A DNA stretch of 64,000 bases, taken from positions 372,001 through 436,000 of the forward strand of contig JAFEMH010001359.1 of NCBI GenBank assembly GCA_022495995.1. The letters run 5' to 3'. The DNA comes from Adenophora triphylla var. japonica. Taxonomy: Eukaryota; Streptophyta; Magnoliopsida; Asterales; Campanulaceae. The notes beneath the pieces were generated by a model that was not told the DNA's origin, made no database searches, and was given only the letters and a program-made list of their open reading frames with translations. Of this stretch, positions 31,109 to 41,660 are shown piece after piece. Made by a program: the position numbers and the translations under genes. Each line of letters opens with the position of its first letter. Within the stretch, counting starts at the first letter, position 1.

Positions 31109-31762
31109 GTGGATGGGGTACTTGGGAGCAAGAAGAAGAAGCAAAGAAAATCAAGAACAACAACAACACAGCGGTTAGCTTGGTGCATTCGAGCGGAAGT
31201 GGCTCGGTGGGTCCTTGGGACCAATTGTGGAGATAGTTGGTGGTTGAAGGTACCCTTTATCCTTTCTTTTATTTTGTGCATTAGGGACAATGCATATTTT
31301 AAGTTTGGGGGTATGGGGTACTTGGTTGTTGTATATGCTTTATTGTTTAAAAAAAAAAAAAAAAAAAAGAAGAAAAATTTTGAAAATGAGAAAAAAATAA
31401 TTAGCTATGTCCTTTTTTGATAATCATTAACATTCTTGGTGTTCCCTTAATTGCATGTGATGGATTGTGACCGCTAGGAAGGATAAATTGGGTGTAAATA
31501 TGTTTATGCAAGTGGGTATATTTTTTGGTTAATTGTGTTATATTACTTAAGAGTTATAATTGAGTCATAAATCTCTTAGTTGTAAGTTTTGTGCATTTGT
31601 GAAAGTTTGCTCCTTGTTGATAATTTTTGATCCAATTTTTATAAAGTTTAGAGTACACCATCATCTTTTAAGTTAATGAATTTATGTGTCAAATAGCAAC
31701 ACTAGGCAAGTTTTGTGAGGAGTATTCCTTGGTTGTGAGTGAACCCCCCCCTTGTGATCTTG

Positions 31763-31797
<35 letters not shown>

Positions 31798-32496
31798 ATT
31801 AAAATAAAATGAGAGCAATGGCAATGCAATGTGTATTCGGTGAAACCTCCAGACGTGTAGATTAATCGGTTAGGGATTATTCTAGCTTAACCAGATTTCT
31901 GGGTATGCAGTAGCGTTATGGAGGAAGAGCTTTACCGCCGTGATGGTCCGTAGCAAGCTCGATACCGAAATGGCTAACTCTCAAAACCTTTAAATAAATC
32001 TCTACTTAGTATTAGGGGCATGGAGTTCGCGGCTACAGTGTGCCCTACTTGAACGGTAGATGATTTTAAAAAGGTGCTAAAATAATCAAGTTTGGGGGGG
32101 GGTGTAGTTGTCTCTTGGGAGTATTCGTGTTTTTTGCTTAAAGGTGTTGTTGTTTGATAAATAAAGTCAATAAACTAAGAGATGGTTGGTGTACTTAGCT
32201 TTATAAATATGGATCATGGTTGTGAATAAGAGAAAGATGTTAATGCATAAAGAGATTTATGGTGCAATTATAATGGTTAAGTAATATTTTACAATTAACG
32301 GAAAATATATTGATACTTGCATTGTGAAAAATTTTATCCTGCGGTTGATGGTATTATGTAATATATGCAATTGTGGAATGCGAGAATGGAGGGACATAGT
32401 TAATCGTTTGTTAGAGTAGTGTGTTTCTAATTTTGTTTGCTGAGTTTGTTTTAGTGTTTGCTCGAGGACTAGCAAATGTCTAAGTTTGGGGGTATT
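31109..32496 (+). other. Athila 3' non-coding region and polypurine tract
   Basis: About 1.4 kb without a credible ORF. TTTAAGTTTGGGGGTAT recurs at 31297-31313, and AAGTTTGGGGGGGGGTG near 32085. The terminal TAAGTTTGGGGGTATT (32481-32496) directly abuts the 3' LTR and is the polypurine tract. Poly(A) runs occur at 31349-31368 and 31761-31783. Confidence 0.7.
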
Positions 32497-33977
32497 TGAT
32501 GAGTGAGTTTTACACTCATCCATTGACTACTTCTTGAACTTATTATTTGCTTAATCCTTGAGTTTTGTTTATTTAATGGAAGTTTTTAGTGTTTTTAGTT
32601 TCAGTGGTTGAATTGTGGAAATTGGGAACAATATGCGAATAAATCAAGTGGAACAATGAGATGTGGAAATTGTGGGATGGACCGAGTACAAATGGGCATT
32701 AACAAATGGAAGAAGGGGCCAATGCAAACAAGGAGTGGCAGGCCAATGGTGAATCTTGAGTTGGGCTAAAGGCAATTTGCAGCTGGGCCAAAGGAAAGAA
32801 AATGGCCCAACAGTCCGTCATTGTGGGCGGTCGCTCAGGTTGAGGTGGGCGGCCGCTCAGGAGAAAAAAACTGTGAAGCTTGAACCTTCTGTTGAGCTGG
32901 GCGACCGTGCAGGGATAGCTGGGCGACCGCTCACAAGCATGAAAGGTGAAGACAATTGTTTCTGTTGGACTGGGCGACCGCCCAGGGGTGTTGTGGGCGA
33001 CCGCCCACGAGGCGTTTGGAAGACTGTAACAGCCGGATGGAGCAGTGATGGGAATTAAGTAATGGTTATTAATTGTGGATGATCATGGGTTTTAATTAAG
33101 GCTTTTAAGTGCAGCTGGGGGTTTTTTTTAGAAGAAGACAATTATTATTTAGTTAATTAGTTTGTTTTTATTGTTTCTTTAGAGAACTTATATAAGTAGT
33201 TTTTGTCATTTTTCTTTCTGGAGCTAGAGAGTTAGTTTTCTGCAGAATATTTTCTTAGACATTTCTTGGTGTTCTTGCTTTCTAATGGCTAGCTAAACCT
33301 TTTAGTTCTTGGAATTGGAGGTAACATTTTATGTCTTAAGTTTTATTGTTCATCTTTATCTTAGTATTACTTGGGATAATCAAGTTGTTTTTAATGAAAT
33401 TTTAGAACTTTTGTCTTGATCAAATAATTGTTCTTGAATTGTTTAGAATTTCAATTGTGAACCGCCAAATTTACAATTGAAATTAGTCTTGGCTTGATTT
33501 TCACAATTTGTTGAATCCTCGCCAAAAGATTCATAAGAATTGTGGTTTATTTTATGTTCTTAAGTTCTACAATGGGTTTCTAGCTAATCTATGAACGGGC
33601 CAAGGGAGTAGATTAGTTAGAAACACTTGATTGCAAATCACCCGCCAAAGTGTCCCAATCATATTTTCGTAAGAACAAAACCCCAAGTGTACTTTGATTG
33701 ATGAATTGTGAACCTTGAGCATAACTTGTGAAGCCAATTCCGGGAATTAGTCTCCTTAATATTGAAATCTTCTACAATCAAATTTACTTAATTTTTGCAA
33801 ACAAATTAGTTCAAAACCAAACCAAACAACTTCTTCACGTTACAACTTTTTGTTCTAGCAGTAATTCCTACACTTTAAATTTTGTGTCTCTGAGGTTCGA
33901 CCCGACTTACCCTATTTACAAATCAATTGTAGATAGTTGAGTTGGAATTTTATTTTTGACGTTTTCGACGCTCGTCA
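32497..33977 (+). repeat. Athila 3' LTR (1481 bp)
   Basis: Same sequence as 21811-23290 apart from one extra G (in GGAGAAAAAAACTG), one T to C (near 33772) and one C to A (near 33800) that I can see. It includes the palindrome cluster at 32824-33007. The target duplication TCACC follows. Confidence 0.95.
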
Positions 33978-34973
33978 TCACCACCACTGACAGACTATCA
34001 ACGATCTGATGTGTTGAAGAGACAACTTATCCCTCACATGACCACGTCATGACTTAACTGAGCCGACACGTCTCTCTGAAAACGCTGGGGTCGCAACAGA
34101 TGCAGTTATGATCAACCAGATCGTCATGGGCGACCTAAGCCTTCAAGTTAACCATAACTCGGGGCCACCAGTGAGGAAATTGCAGCCGATCTAGATGGCA
34201 TGATTGAGGCCTAAGCTCGACACTTGGGAGCTGAAGAAAGGAGAAGGGTCAGAGAGATTATTATTGAGACCCTACAGTTTAGAGGTGGCCCAGAGCTGGA
34301 ACCTGTTGACGAGCTGGAAGAAATAGAAGCCAATCCCTCCTACCCCGACCAAAAATTCAGAATAGGGAGACAACTGTCACCAGAGGAAAAGGTGGAGGTA
34401 ATCGACCTATTGATGGAAATCACATACGTCTTTGCCTGGAGAGTGAAAGACATGAGGGGAATCAAAGAGTAGGCCGTTGTACATCGTTTGGAGGTGAACC
34501 CTACCATAAAATACAATAGTCAGCGACTAAAAATCTTTGCTGCAGACAAGGAGATTGCCATCAAACAAGAGGTAAACAAACTTCTTAGTGCAGGTATTAT
34601 CAAGGAGGCTTCCTACACTACCTGGCTAGTTAATGTAGTGATGGTCAAGAAAACCAATGCCAAGTGGAGAATGTGTGTCGACTTCACTGACCTAAATGTA
34701 GCTTGCCCAAAAGACAACTATCCACTTCCAAAGATCGACAAGCTGGTTGACTCGATAGCCGGACATGCCACCCTCAGTTTCCTCTATGCCTATTCGGGAT
34801 ACCATCAAATCAGGATGCATGAGGATGACATAGAAAAAACTGCTTTCCAAGCTGCGGGAGGGGTATACTGCTATACAAAAATGCCCTTTAGGCTGAAGAA
34901 TGCTGGGGCTACCTATCAAAGGATAGTGAATAAGGTCTTTGCTTTCCAGATTGGCCGAAACATAGAGGCCTAG
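33978..34973 (+). pseudogene. Tat-like reverse transcriptase, N-terminal half
   Basis: After a decayed linker, 34224-34472 and 34488-34973 encode an RT start: LEVNPTIKYNSQRLKIFA, AGIIKEASYTTWLVNVVMVK, MCVDFTDLNVACPKDNYPLP and MPFRLKNAGATYQRIVNK. A TAG at 34471 separates the two frames. Coding stops at 34973 before YxDD. Order and orientation fit continuation of the element interrupted at 21810. Confidence 0.8.
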
Positions 34974-35025
34974 ACCTAAAAGTCCTTTGATTGAACAACA
35001 TTAGTGTTAGTTGCTATTTAAATAC

Positions 35026-35345
35026 TGGTGATGGTAAGGATTCATTTACAAGTTACAACAATACAAGTGAACCTTTGTTATATGCTTGGATTCAACCAAA
35101 CTGGTGTGACAAGTCACCAAAATATAGAGTGAACCGTTGAATGAACAACATTAGTGCTAGTTGCTATTTAAATACTTCAAACTTTGAGTTTGTATTTGTT
35201 GCTTATTGATTGGGAGTCGTAGTGTTTTTTTGATTATTTGATCAATTTAGACATTTTCATATGTTTTGTTAACTTTAAAGTTATGCAAGACCTCTCAAAG
35301 CACCTCATAATCATCTCATATTATCCGTTTTCTTACCCCAATATA
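35026..35345 (+). pseudogene. 3' end of a DUF295 gene with its 3' UTR
   Basis: GGTGATGGTAAGGATTCA and CAATACAAGTGAACC, then TATGCTTGGATTCAACC, parallel bases 5970-6045 of the intact DUF295 gene, encoding the same C-terminus (SEPLLYAWIQPNW). Similarity goes on through the 3' UTR (TTGCTTATTGA, CTCTCAAAGCA). A 35-bp stretch (TGAACAACATTAGTG, then TAGTTGCTATTTAAATACT) occurs on both sides of the coding remnant (near 34991 and 35140), a local duplication. Confidence 0.8.
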
Positions 35346-35361
35346 TTAACGATGATGAGTC

Positions 35362-36457
35362 TAGGGGTGTAAGTGGTTTAGCTCAAACCGTGGTTTGAGA
35401 TCGAACCGAGCTAAACCGTGGGGTTTAGCTCGGTTTTTTTATTTAAGTGGTTTAGCTCGGTTTATAAAAATTACAAACCACATGGTTCGGTTTAGCTTGC
35501 GGTTTGAGGGTGCCAAGCCAAACCGAGCCTAACCGAGCTAAACCGTTTAGCCATTAAACCGAGCTATGAGACCGAGCTACGAGACCGAGCTACGAGGCCG
35601 AGCTACGAGACCGAGTTGTGAAATCGAGCTATGAAGTCAAACCAAACCAACATATAAACCATAATCCTGAACATTCATTCCAAATCAAATTAATCCCCAC
35701 CTTTAATTTGTTCTTCATCAGTGTGGTTTTGGATATTCATCAGTGTGGTTTTGGATGAAAACATGGCAAAGCTGAGTGAAATTTTTGGGGTTAGGTTTCA
35801 GCATGTTATGGAGTCCATAACTCAATATATGTCCATCCTTTTGGAGTGAAATTTGGTAGAAACTTACCCTAGTATGTTATGAACAACCCCACCAAATTTC
35901 GTCCCAATCCTCTGTATAGACTGAGATATAAACTTTTGAACAGGGGCTGTCTCAAAGTTCTGTAGCAGAAAATCTGCAATTTAGGTCTGACTTTAAATGA
36001 TGATATCTCACTCATCTCAGGTCCTTTGGCAGTGAAATGTTGGTCTAAATTGTAGTACTCTTTGTGTAGTTTTCAGAAATGCAACTCTCATAGTCATACC
36101 ATTTATGAATAAGAAGTTATGATGGTTTAAGTGCACTAAGGTCAGGAACTAACAATCTGGAAATTCAACAACTTATGAGTTGTAACTTTTAAGAATTGCT
36201 AGAAAATTTTGTGGAGATACAAATGAGTTGAACTTTTGACATGTGTTATGATTATTACTTACGGTTTGGACCGCGGTTTGAACCGAAAATTCAAACCGCG
36301 GTTCAAACCGAGCCAAACCGAACCATGATGGTTTGGCTCAGCTCGGTTCGAATTTTTTTTATGGTTTAGCTCGGTTTGAAATTTTTTCGAAGCGATACTA
36401 GCGGTTTGGCTTCTAAATTTGTCCAAACCGAGCTAAACCGAACCATTTACACCCCTA
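35362..36457. mobile_element. hAT-like MITE rich in AAACCGAGCT motifs (1.1 kb)
   Basis: Inverted ends TAGGGGTGTAAGTGG and TAGGGGTGTAAATGG, with dense subterminal AAACCGAGC/GCTCGGTTT repeats on both sides. Near 35567-35635 a 13-bp unit (GAGACCGAGCTAC) is repeated about five times. An imperfect 8-bp repeat (ATGATGAG at 35352-35359 and ATGATGAC at 36458-36465) is a possible target duplication, offset by two bases on the left. The central 600 bp is not recognised and contains a short tandem duplication (CATCAGTGTGGTTTTGGAT twice, near 35719 and 35738). Confidence 0.75.
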
Positions 36458-36720
36458 ATGATGACATATATAAAAACTACAAATTATTTATTGTGAAATG
36501 TCATAAGCACATAGTTTATAAGAAATATTACAAATTAATTCCCCCAAAAAACCACTTACCCTAGATTGTATCTAACGAAATTAGTCATGTGAGGCCATTT
36601 GGTTCAATTTTGTTAGATTTTTAGCGAATTTATCGACAGTGAGCAAATTTTTAAAAATGTGAAAGTTCAGTGAGAACATTTTGAAAAATAATAGTTTAAT
36701 GAAAACATTTAAAAAAAAAA
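36458..36720. repeat. Partial second copy of the fold-back family
   Basis: AAAACTACAAATTA, CATGTGAGG, TTTTTAGCGAATTT and GAACATTTTGAAAAATAATAG match the centre and right arm of the element at 741-1352. Its centre appears to have been split by the neighbouring hAT element (ATATATTAACGATGATGA at 35341-35358 resembles the same central region). Confidence 0.55.
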
Positions 36721-36885
36721 ACTAAAGAACAACGTTAACTCAATTAAGTTTGATTTCAGCTTTAGAGTTTGGGTGTGAAAGTAAGATTCATATAGGAATA
36801 ATCTTAGATGTGCAAATAAGGGTTGAAATGCCTTAAGCGTTTGAGTATACGTACGTAGCTTGTGAGAGAGCATGAGAGGTGTTTA

Positions 36886-37744
36886 TGTTGGAAATGGGTA
36901 ACGGAAAGTTAAAGTTTGACTTAACGTTAACCTAGGTTTCTAACGAAAGTTCATTATTTGTTAACGAAACTAGTTACAAATGGTAATCTACATTTGTTGT
37001 AGATTATATAACTCATTTAATGTCTCAAAAACCATTTCCGGAGTGAATGAGAAATTAATCACAAAGTTTTGTAACTTAACGAAAGTTAGTTAAAGGGTGT
37101 TTTGAAGTGCTCGGCCGAGCAGAGTCCTTGACTCGGCCGAGCAGAGCACAGAAATTGGCCAAAGTCTCTGGACAAGCTTGCTCGGGCGAGGCATATGTTT
37201 GCTCGGCCGAGCAGTGTGGTTGACACGGCCGTGCGAGTTACTTGACTCGGCCGTGCAGCTTGGTGCTCGGCCGAACGAGTCCCTTGACTTGGCCGAGCAG
37301 ATCCTGAACAGGTGCCAATTCAAACAGAAAAGTTGTGTCTTTTCGTGGGAAAAGGCACAAACCCCTTAACTCTCTTTATATACTTCCCCTCCGAATTTCA
37401 GTTTATACATACAGTCATTTGAGCCTTCCTACCCTCTAGTAAGATAGATAAACATATCCAAATCATTGGAATATTGTTGCATCAAATCCTTCAAAGTCCA
37501 AAGTTCCAAACATTGTGTTGTTCGCTAGAGTATTTGATTTGGAGTGCTCCTATCATATACTTAAAAGTCGTTTTATCTTACTAGAAGATTGCCATTAAAA
37601 TCGTAAGCACCTGTGCGGGGCAATAACTTCTTACGGAGATTGTATTTAATACAAGACTCGACTTGTCTCTTATTTTCCAATCTCCATTACATTTTCTGTT
37701 AAGTTTTCAGTTAAGTTCTTGAGAAGCCTACCAAAAGTCCAACA
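36886..37744 (+). repeat. Copia 5' LTR (859 bp)
   Basis: TGTTGG...CCAACA. It contains the CTCGGCCGAG palindrome cluster (37109-37300), a TATA box (TTTATATAC, 37376-37384) about 75 bp further on, and AATAACTTCTTACG (37622-37635), which is complementary to the sequence just after the LTR. Confidence 0.92.
37109..37300. repeat. Palindrome cluster in the copia 5' LTR
   Basis: Copies include GCTCGGCCGAGC (perfect 12-bp palindrome), ACTCGGCCGAGC, GCTCGGGCGAGG, CACGGCCGTG, CTCGGCCGTGC, GCTCGGCCGAAC and CTTGGCCGAGC. The version CACGGCCGTG changes both arms in a compensating way, so the dyad is kept. Confidence 0.88.
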
Positions 37745-37746
37745 AT

Positions 37747-37760
37747 CGTAAGAAGTTATT
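37747..37760 (+). promoter_or_regulatory. Unusual primer-site region: self-complementary to the LTR
   Basis: CGTAAGAAGTTATT starts two bases after the 5' LTR. It is the exact 14-nt reverse complement of 37622-37635 in the same LTR. The usual plant copia site TGGTATCAGAGC is absent here. Confidence 0.55.
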
Positions 37761-37785
37761 TACGCTTCTTCAAGACCTTATAGAG

Positions 37786-38523
37786 ATGGAAAATGAGAAA
37801 GACACCACTGCATACAGTCAAGGGAATGTAACGCCTCCTTCTCAAGGTGACGCTGCGTTCAACAATGTTGCACCTGCTACTACACCATCTCACTCGGTTC
37901 ATGGTAAGAAACTTCCTTATGGTACAACCTCAAGGGTTGCACCTCATAATGCTCTCCCTCCGTCTCATGTGTTCCTACATGCGGAAAGACCGGGTATTCT
38001 TACCGGGATGAACTTTAAGAGGTGGCAACAGAAAATGTTGGTCTATTTGACAACATTAAAATTGGTGCAATTTCTTTGGGAATATCCACCATTGATATCC
38101 GACGAGGATGAATCCAAAGCAAAGAATGACTTGGATACATGGAATCACAGCGATTTCTTGTGTCGCAATTATATTCTTAATGGCTTGGATTATGCACAAT
38201 ACAAGGTGTGTTGTGGCATAAAGACCGCGAGAGAACTTTGGGATTTTTTCGAGATGCACAATACTATGTGTATTGTGACTAAAAGACCGCAAGTAAACTT
38301 GGTGGAAAGAAGTACCAGAAACAAGAGAAAGAACACCGGGAAAGTGAAGAGGACCGCCAAGAAGGTTAAAGGTAGTTGTTTTAATTGCAGCAAACCCGGG
38401 CATATGGCTAAGGAATGTCGACATCCTAGAATCAACAACCAAGATGGAAACCCTCTTCAAGCCAATGTGACTGAAGATCGATATGTTCCATTGGACTTTG
38501 ATCAACTTAGCCTAGGGGCATAA
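37786..38523 (+). pseudogene. Copia gag, internally deleted
   Basis: An intact 245-codon frame starts with MENEKDTTAYSQGN. It has the gag core MNFKRWQQKMLVYLTTLKL and ARELWDFFE. It then jumps to CFNCSKPGHMAKEC, a CCHC zinc knuckle that binds RNA. The region between ELWDFFE and the basic stretch before the knuckle is much shorter than in full copia gags (where the rest of the UBN2-type domain would be), so part has been deleted without breaking the frame. Confidence 0.8.
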
Positions 38524-39640
38524 GCTTGAATTGACCAAATGTGGTTATTGTGTTAGTAAAGGGTACCTTGTTGAAGGACTCCTTAACTTAAATTGTAAAT
38601 GTTTTATCCGCCTAAGTGCGAAGAATAAAATTTCAAATTTTATTTACTTGGTTTGAAGTGTTCCAATTGTTATGGGGTGTTCAATTAGGTCGTGTAAATT
38701 TAAATTTACTAAGTCGACGAGTTAATTTAAAATTACTACCTAAGATGAAGTTTGATTCGCAAATCAATTGTGATTTCTTTTGTAGAAATCAGTTCAAACC
38801 AGAGATAGTAAATAGATAGTTCATTACTTCTATTAATAATTGCATTTGATAATGCAAAGTTCATCTTTTGGAAAAGTAAAAGTAAAACCTTAAAGTTTTA
38901 AGTAAACAATAAGGTTTGTGATTCATCTTAATTAACAATTAAGAATTTCGTAGTGATAGAGGTGGTTAGAATGAAGTACCGTTTGAAAAATAATTGTTGG
39001 GACGCTGACACTTATTTATCAAACGAATGCTTCTTACACACTCAAATCAATTGAATTACAGAAAAAGGAAAGATAGAACTTTTAAGGAGATGGTGAACTC
39101 CTTATTGATAAGTTCCGTCTTATGTGGGTATACCTAGCAAAGGTAGAAATATCTAAACCTAAAGAGGTTAAGATAGGACCCAAAACCATGGATTACGTTT
39201 CCATTAGAAATGCGGTATTCTTCGAAACCAAAGGATTGAAGAGACCAAGGTTGAAGAGACCTCACTTGAACATAGTTATGACTATGTTGTCAGGAGATAA
39301 CATGATTATTACATTTAAATGACTCCACATAAAGGAAAATATTAAATATGAATTAGGATATTCATAAAATATTTGATATGTGGAGGTACACCTCAAGTGT
39401 GGGGGTACAAGCTAAATACATAAGTTCTATTGATATGAACTTCTAGTATTAATGTAAAACCTGTTAAACTGTGCGGTTAAAAGAATGGATCATCATATAT
39501 TTGGAAGTTATTTGATGATAAAAACTCCTAACGAATTTGAAATATTCGTAAGTTGTTTTATAAATACCTAAACTGTGGGGGTATTCGGCTAAAGTAGTAA
39601 TACTTAAGCAAGACACGTTATATTCTTTAAGAATATACTT
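38524..39640 (+). other. Decayed copia pol, not readable
   Basis: No protease or integrase motif is recognisable. AT-rich with CAAGTGTGGGGGTACAAG and ACTGTGGGGGTATTC motifs near 39395 and 39571. Confidence 0.5.
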
Positions 39641-40355
39641 CCTTGAAATGATAGGACTTAGACGTAGTAAAAGGACAAGAGTGGAAAAGTCTTTTGGTCC
39701 TGATTTTCTATCATTTATATTGGAAAACGAACCAGCAACTGTTATGGAAGCGTTATCTGGTCCGGATAGTTCGTTCTGGAAAGAAGCTATTAACAGTGAG
39801 TTAAAATCCATAATGCTTAATAAATACTTGGGAATTGGTAGATCTCCCTCCAAGCAAACCATTAGGTTGCAAATGGATTCTTAACAGAAAGTATAAAGCC
39901 GATGGATCTGTTGAAAAGTATAAAGCCAGGCTAGTTGTCAAAAGGACATGATGATTTATGCAAGATTATCCCATTGACACAACAGAGCGTTCTATGTCGC
40001 ACAACCGTGTTGGATCTACTTGTGTATTTATATGGACTAAAACAAGCAACTAAACAGTGGCATGAGAAGTTCGATAGAACTATGTTATCAAATGGATTCA
40101 AGATTAATGAATGTGACAAATGTGTCTACATTAAAGGAACATACGAATCATTTGTTAACGATGCGTCCTTACGTGGATAACAATGGTAGTCATGAATTGA
40201 TCATGAATACCAAAGACATGTTAAAGAAGAACTTTGACATGAAAGATAGGGGATTAGCCGATGTCATATTAGAAATAAAGATTTCTAGAACATCAGAAGG
40301 AATAGTCCTATCACAATCCCATTATCTTGAAAAAGTACTTCAAAAGTTCAAATAG
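39641..40355 (+). pseudogene. Copia reverse transcriptase fragments
   Basis: In several frames: ALSGPDSSFWKEAINSELKS, then VEKYKARLV, YGLKQATKQWHEKFDRTM and DRGLADVILEIKISRTSEGI. These are ordered RT motifs of copia elements, but the catalytic YVDD segment and much between are deleted. Confidence 0.75.
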
Positions 40356-41660
40356 ATTATTGAGAGGTGTACTCTAGTAAGGTAGAATCTTGAGAGGTGA
40401 TCTCTGTAAAGTAGATTCCTGAAAGGTAGACTCTAAGGAGGTCAAACCACTTAGAGATACTGAATACTTGGGAATTCAGAACAGTACAGAGATAATAACC
40501 ACTTGAAGAAACTGACCGATAGAAGAATTTGATCACTCGAAGGGACTAAAAGTCTAAATGTAATTGTAATCAATCACCAGAATAGTATAGTCATAGTACT
40601 TGGTGTACTTAAAGATATACTTATGATTAAAGATTACAATACCTATGGTATTCAATAGTATGGAAAGAGTATACTGATTGAATATTCGACACTAGAATAC
40701 ACTCATATTAGTTGGAGTAAAGGTATCACTTTCCAAGATAATATAGCTAACTCTATCTTGTAAAGAAATGAGTTGATAGAATTAGACAAAGCTTAGGAAA
40801 AAGCTTATTGGTCTAATAAATTCTTGGAAAAATATTCCTTTGTGGAATAAGTTTATGTCTGCATGACCTAGGACATTGTGACGACAATGGAAAATAGGAA
40901 AAGGTGTAGAACATAGTGGTAAGTCAAGACACAATGGTCTTAGACACACTACCATAGTACAATTGATCTCAAAATGCGACTGTCACAACTAGCCATGTGA
41001 AGTCAAAATCGAATTCGTCTACCTAAGGGTAGTAATCGAGATCAACTGTATAAACTGTTAAGGGGAATGGGTCTAAAACCCACAACAAAAGGACTTATAG
41101 CGGACACTCAACCTTGAGAAATGGAGATCCCAGACCCTTGGTTCAATGAGACAACCAAGTTATAAGTTCTAGTAGAGTTACTTGGAAACAACAACTCGAT
41201 TTATTAACCCGGAGATGTTGAATACTCATTCCCAGAACATCCAAGTACAAGCACATGCAGCAGTGGTAAGGATAAGTTGAGAAAACTTTTAATGATTTCT
41301 ATACCTACGGGTGGAGTAGTGCATGATAATACTCCTTATAGTGAGAATCACCTATATAAGCGAGAGGTAATTAGGCCGCCTCTAAATGAACGCTTATGAA
41401 TGAGATACGGTCCAGGGCCGAAATGGACAAAACGTGAGAACAACAATTGTTAGAACTGTTATTATGTGAGTATTATTGTCTTGGTATACATCCGACAGTC
41501 ACTGGTTCAAAGCGACTCGCTACCAAATGGCTAGTATATCCGATAATATTTCACTAGGGAAGATTCAAGGCCACAAGCTATCTATCCCGATGTAATAATA
41601 GTTCGCCGGAACTTTGGACGAAATTGCATTCATGCATTAATTGTCATTCATGTGGGGGAT
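40356..41660 (+). other. Decayed 3' part of the copia element
   Basis: No RNase H motif that I trust. Local repeats of the type TTGAGAGGTGNTCTNNGTAA occur near 40357-40440. GGTGGAGTAGTGCATGATAA follows, and ATGTGGGGGATTG just before the 3' LTR is the likely polypurine tract. Confidence 0.45.

Larger units (their letters stand above)
21811..33977 (+). mobile_element. Athila-type Ty3/gypsy retrotransposon, complete with TSD
   Basis: This 12,167-bp element has LTRs at 21811-23290 and 32497-33977. They start TGATGAG, end CTCGTCA, and are flanked by the 5-bp duplication TCACC (21806-21810 and 33978-33982). By eye the LTRs differ by two substitutions and one inserted base, so insertion was recent. 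An Athila-type primer site, gag, protease with DLGAS, RT-RNase H, integrase and an extra ORF downstream of integrase are present in order. Many frameshifts and stops break gag-pol. Confidence 0.95.
18520..34973 (+). mobile_element. Broken Tat-like Ty3/gypsy retrotransposon, split by an Athila element
   Basis: The 5' LTR, gag and protease lie at about 18520-21810. The start of reverse transcriptase resumes at 33978-34973 after the Athila insertion. Reading frames are broken in several places. The reverse transcriptase is cut off before the catalytic YxDD, and no integrase or 3' LTR follows, so the element is 3'-truncated. The left border is an estimate. Confidence 0.75.
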
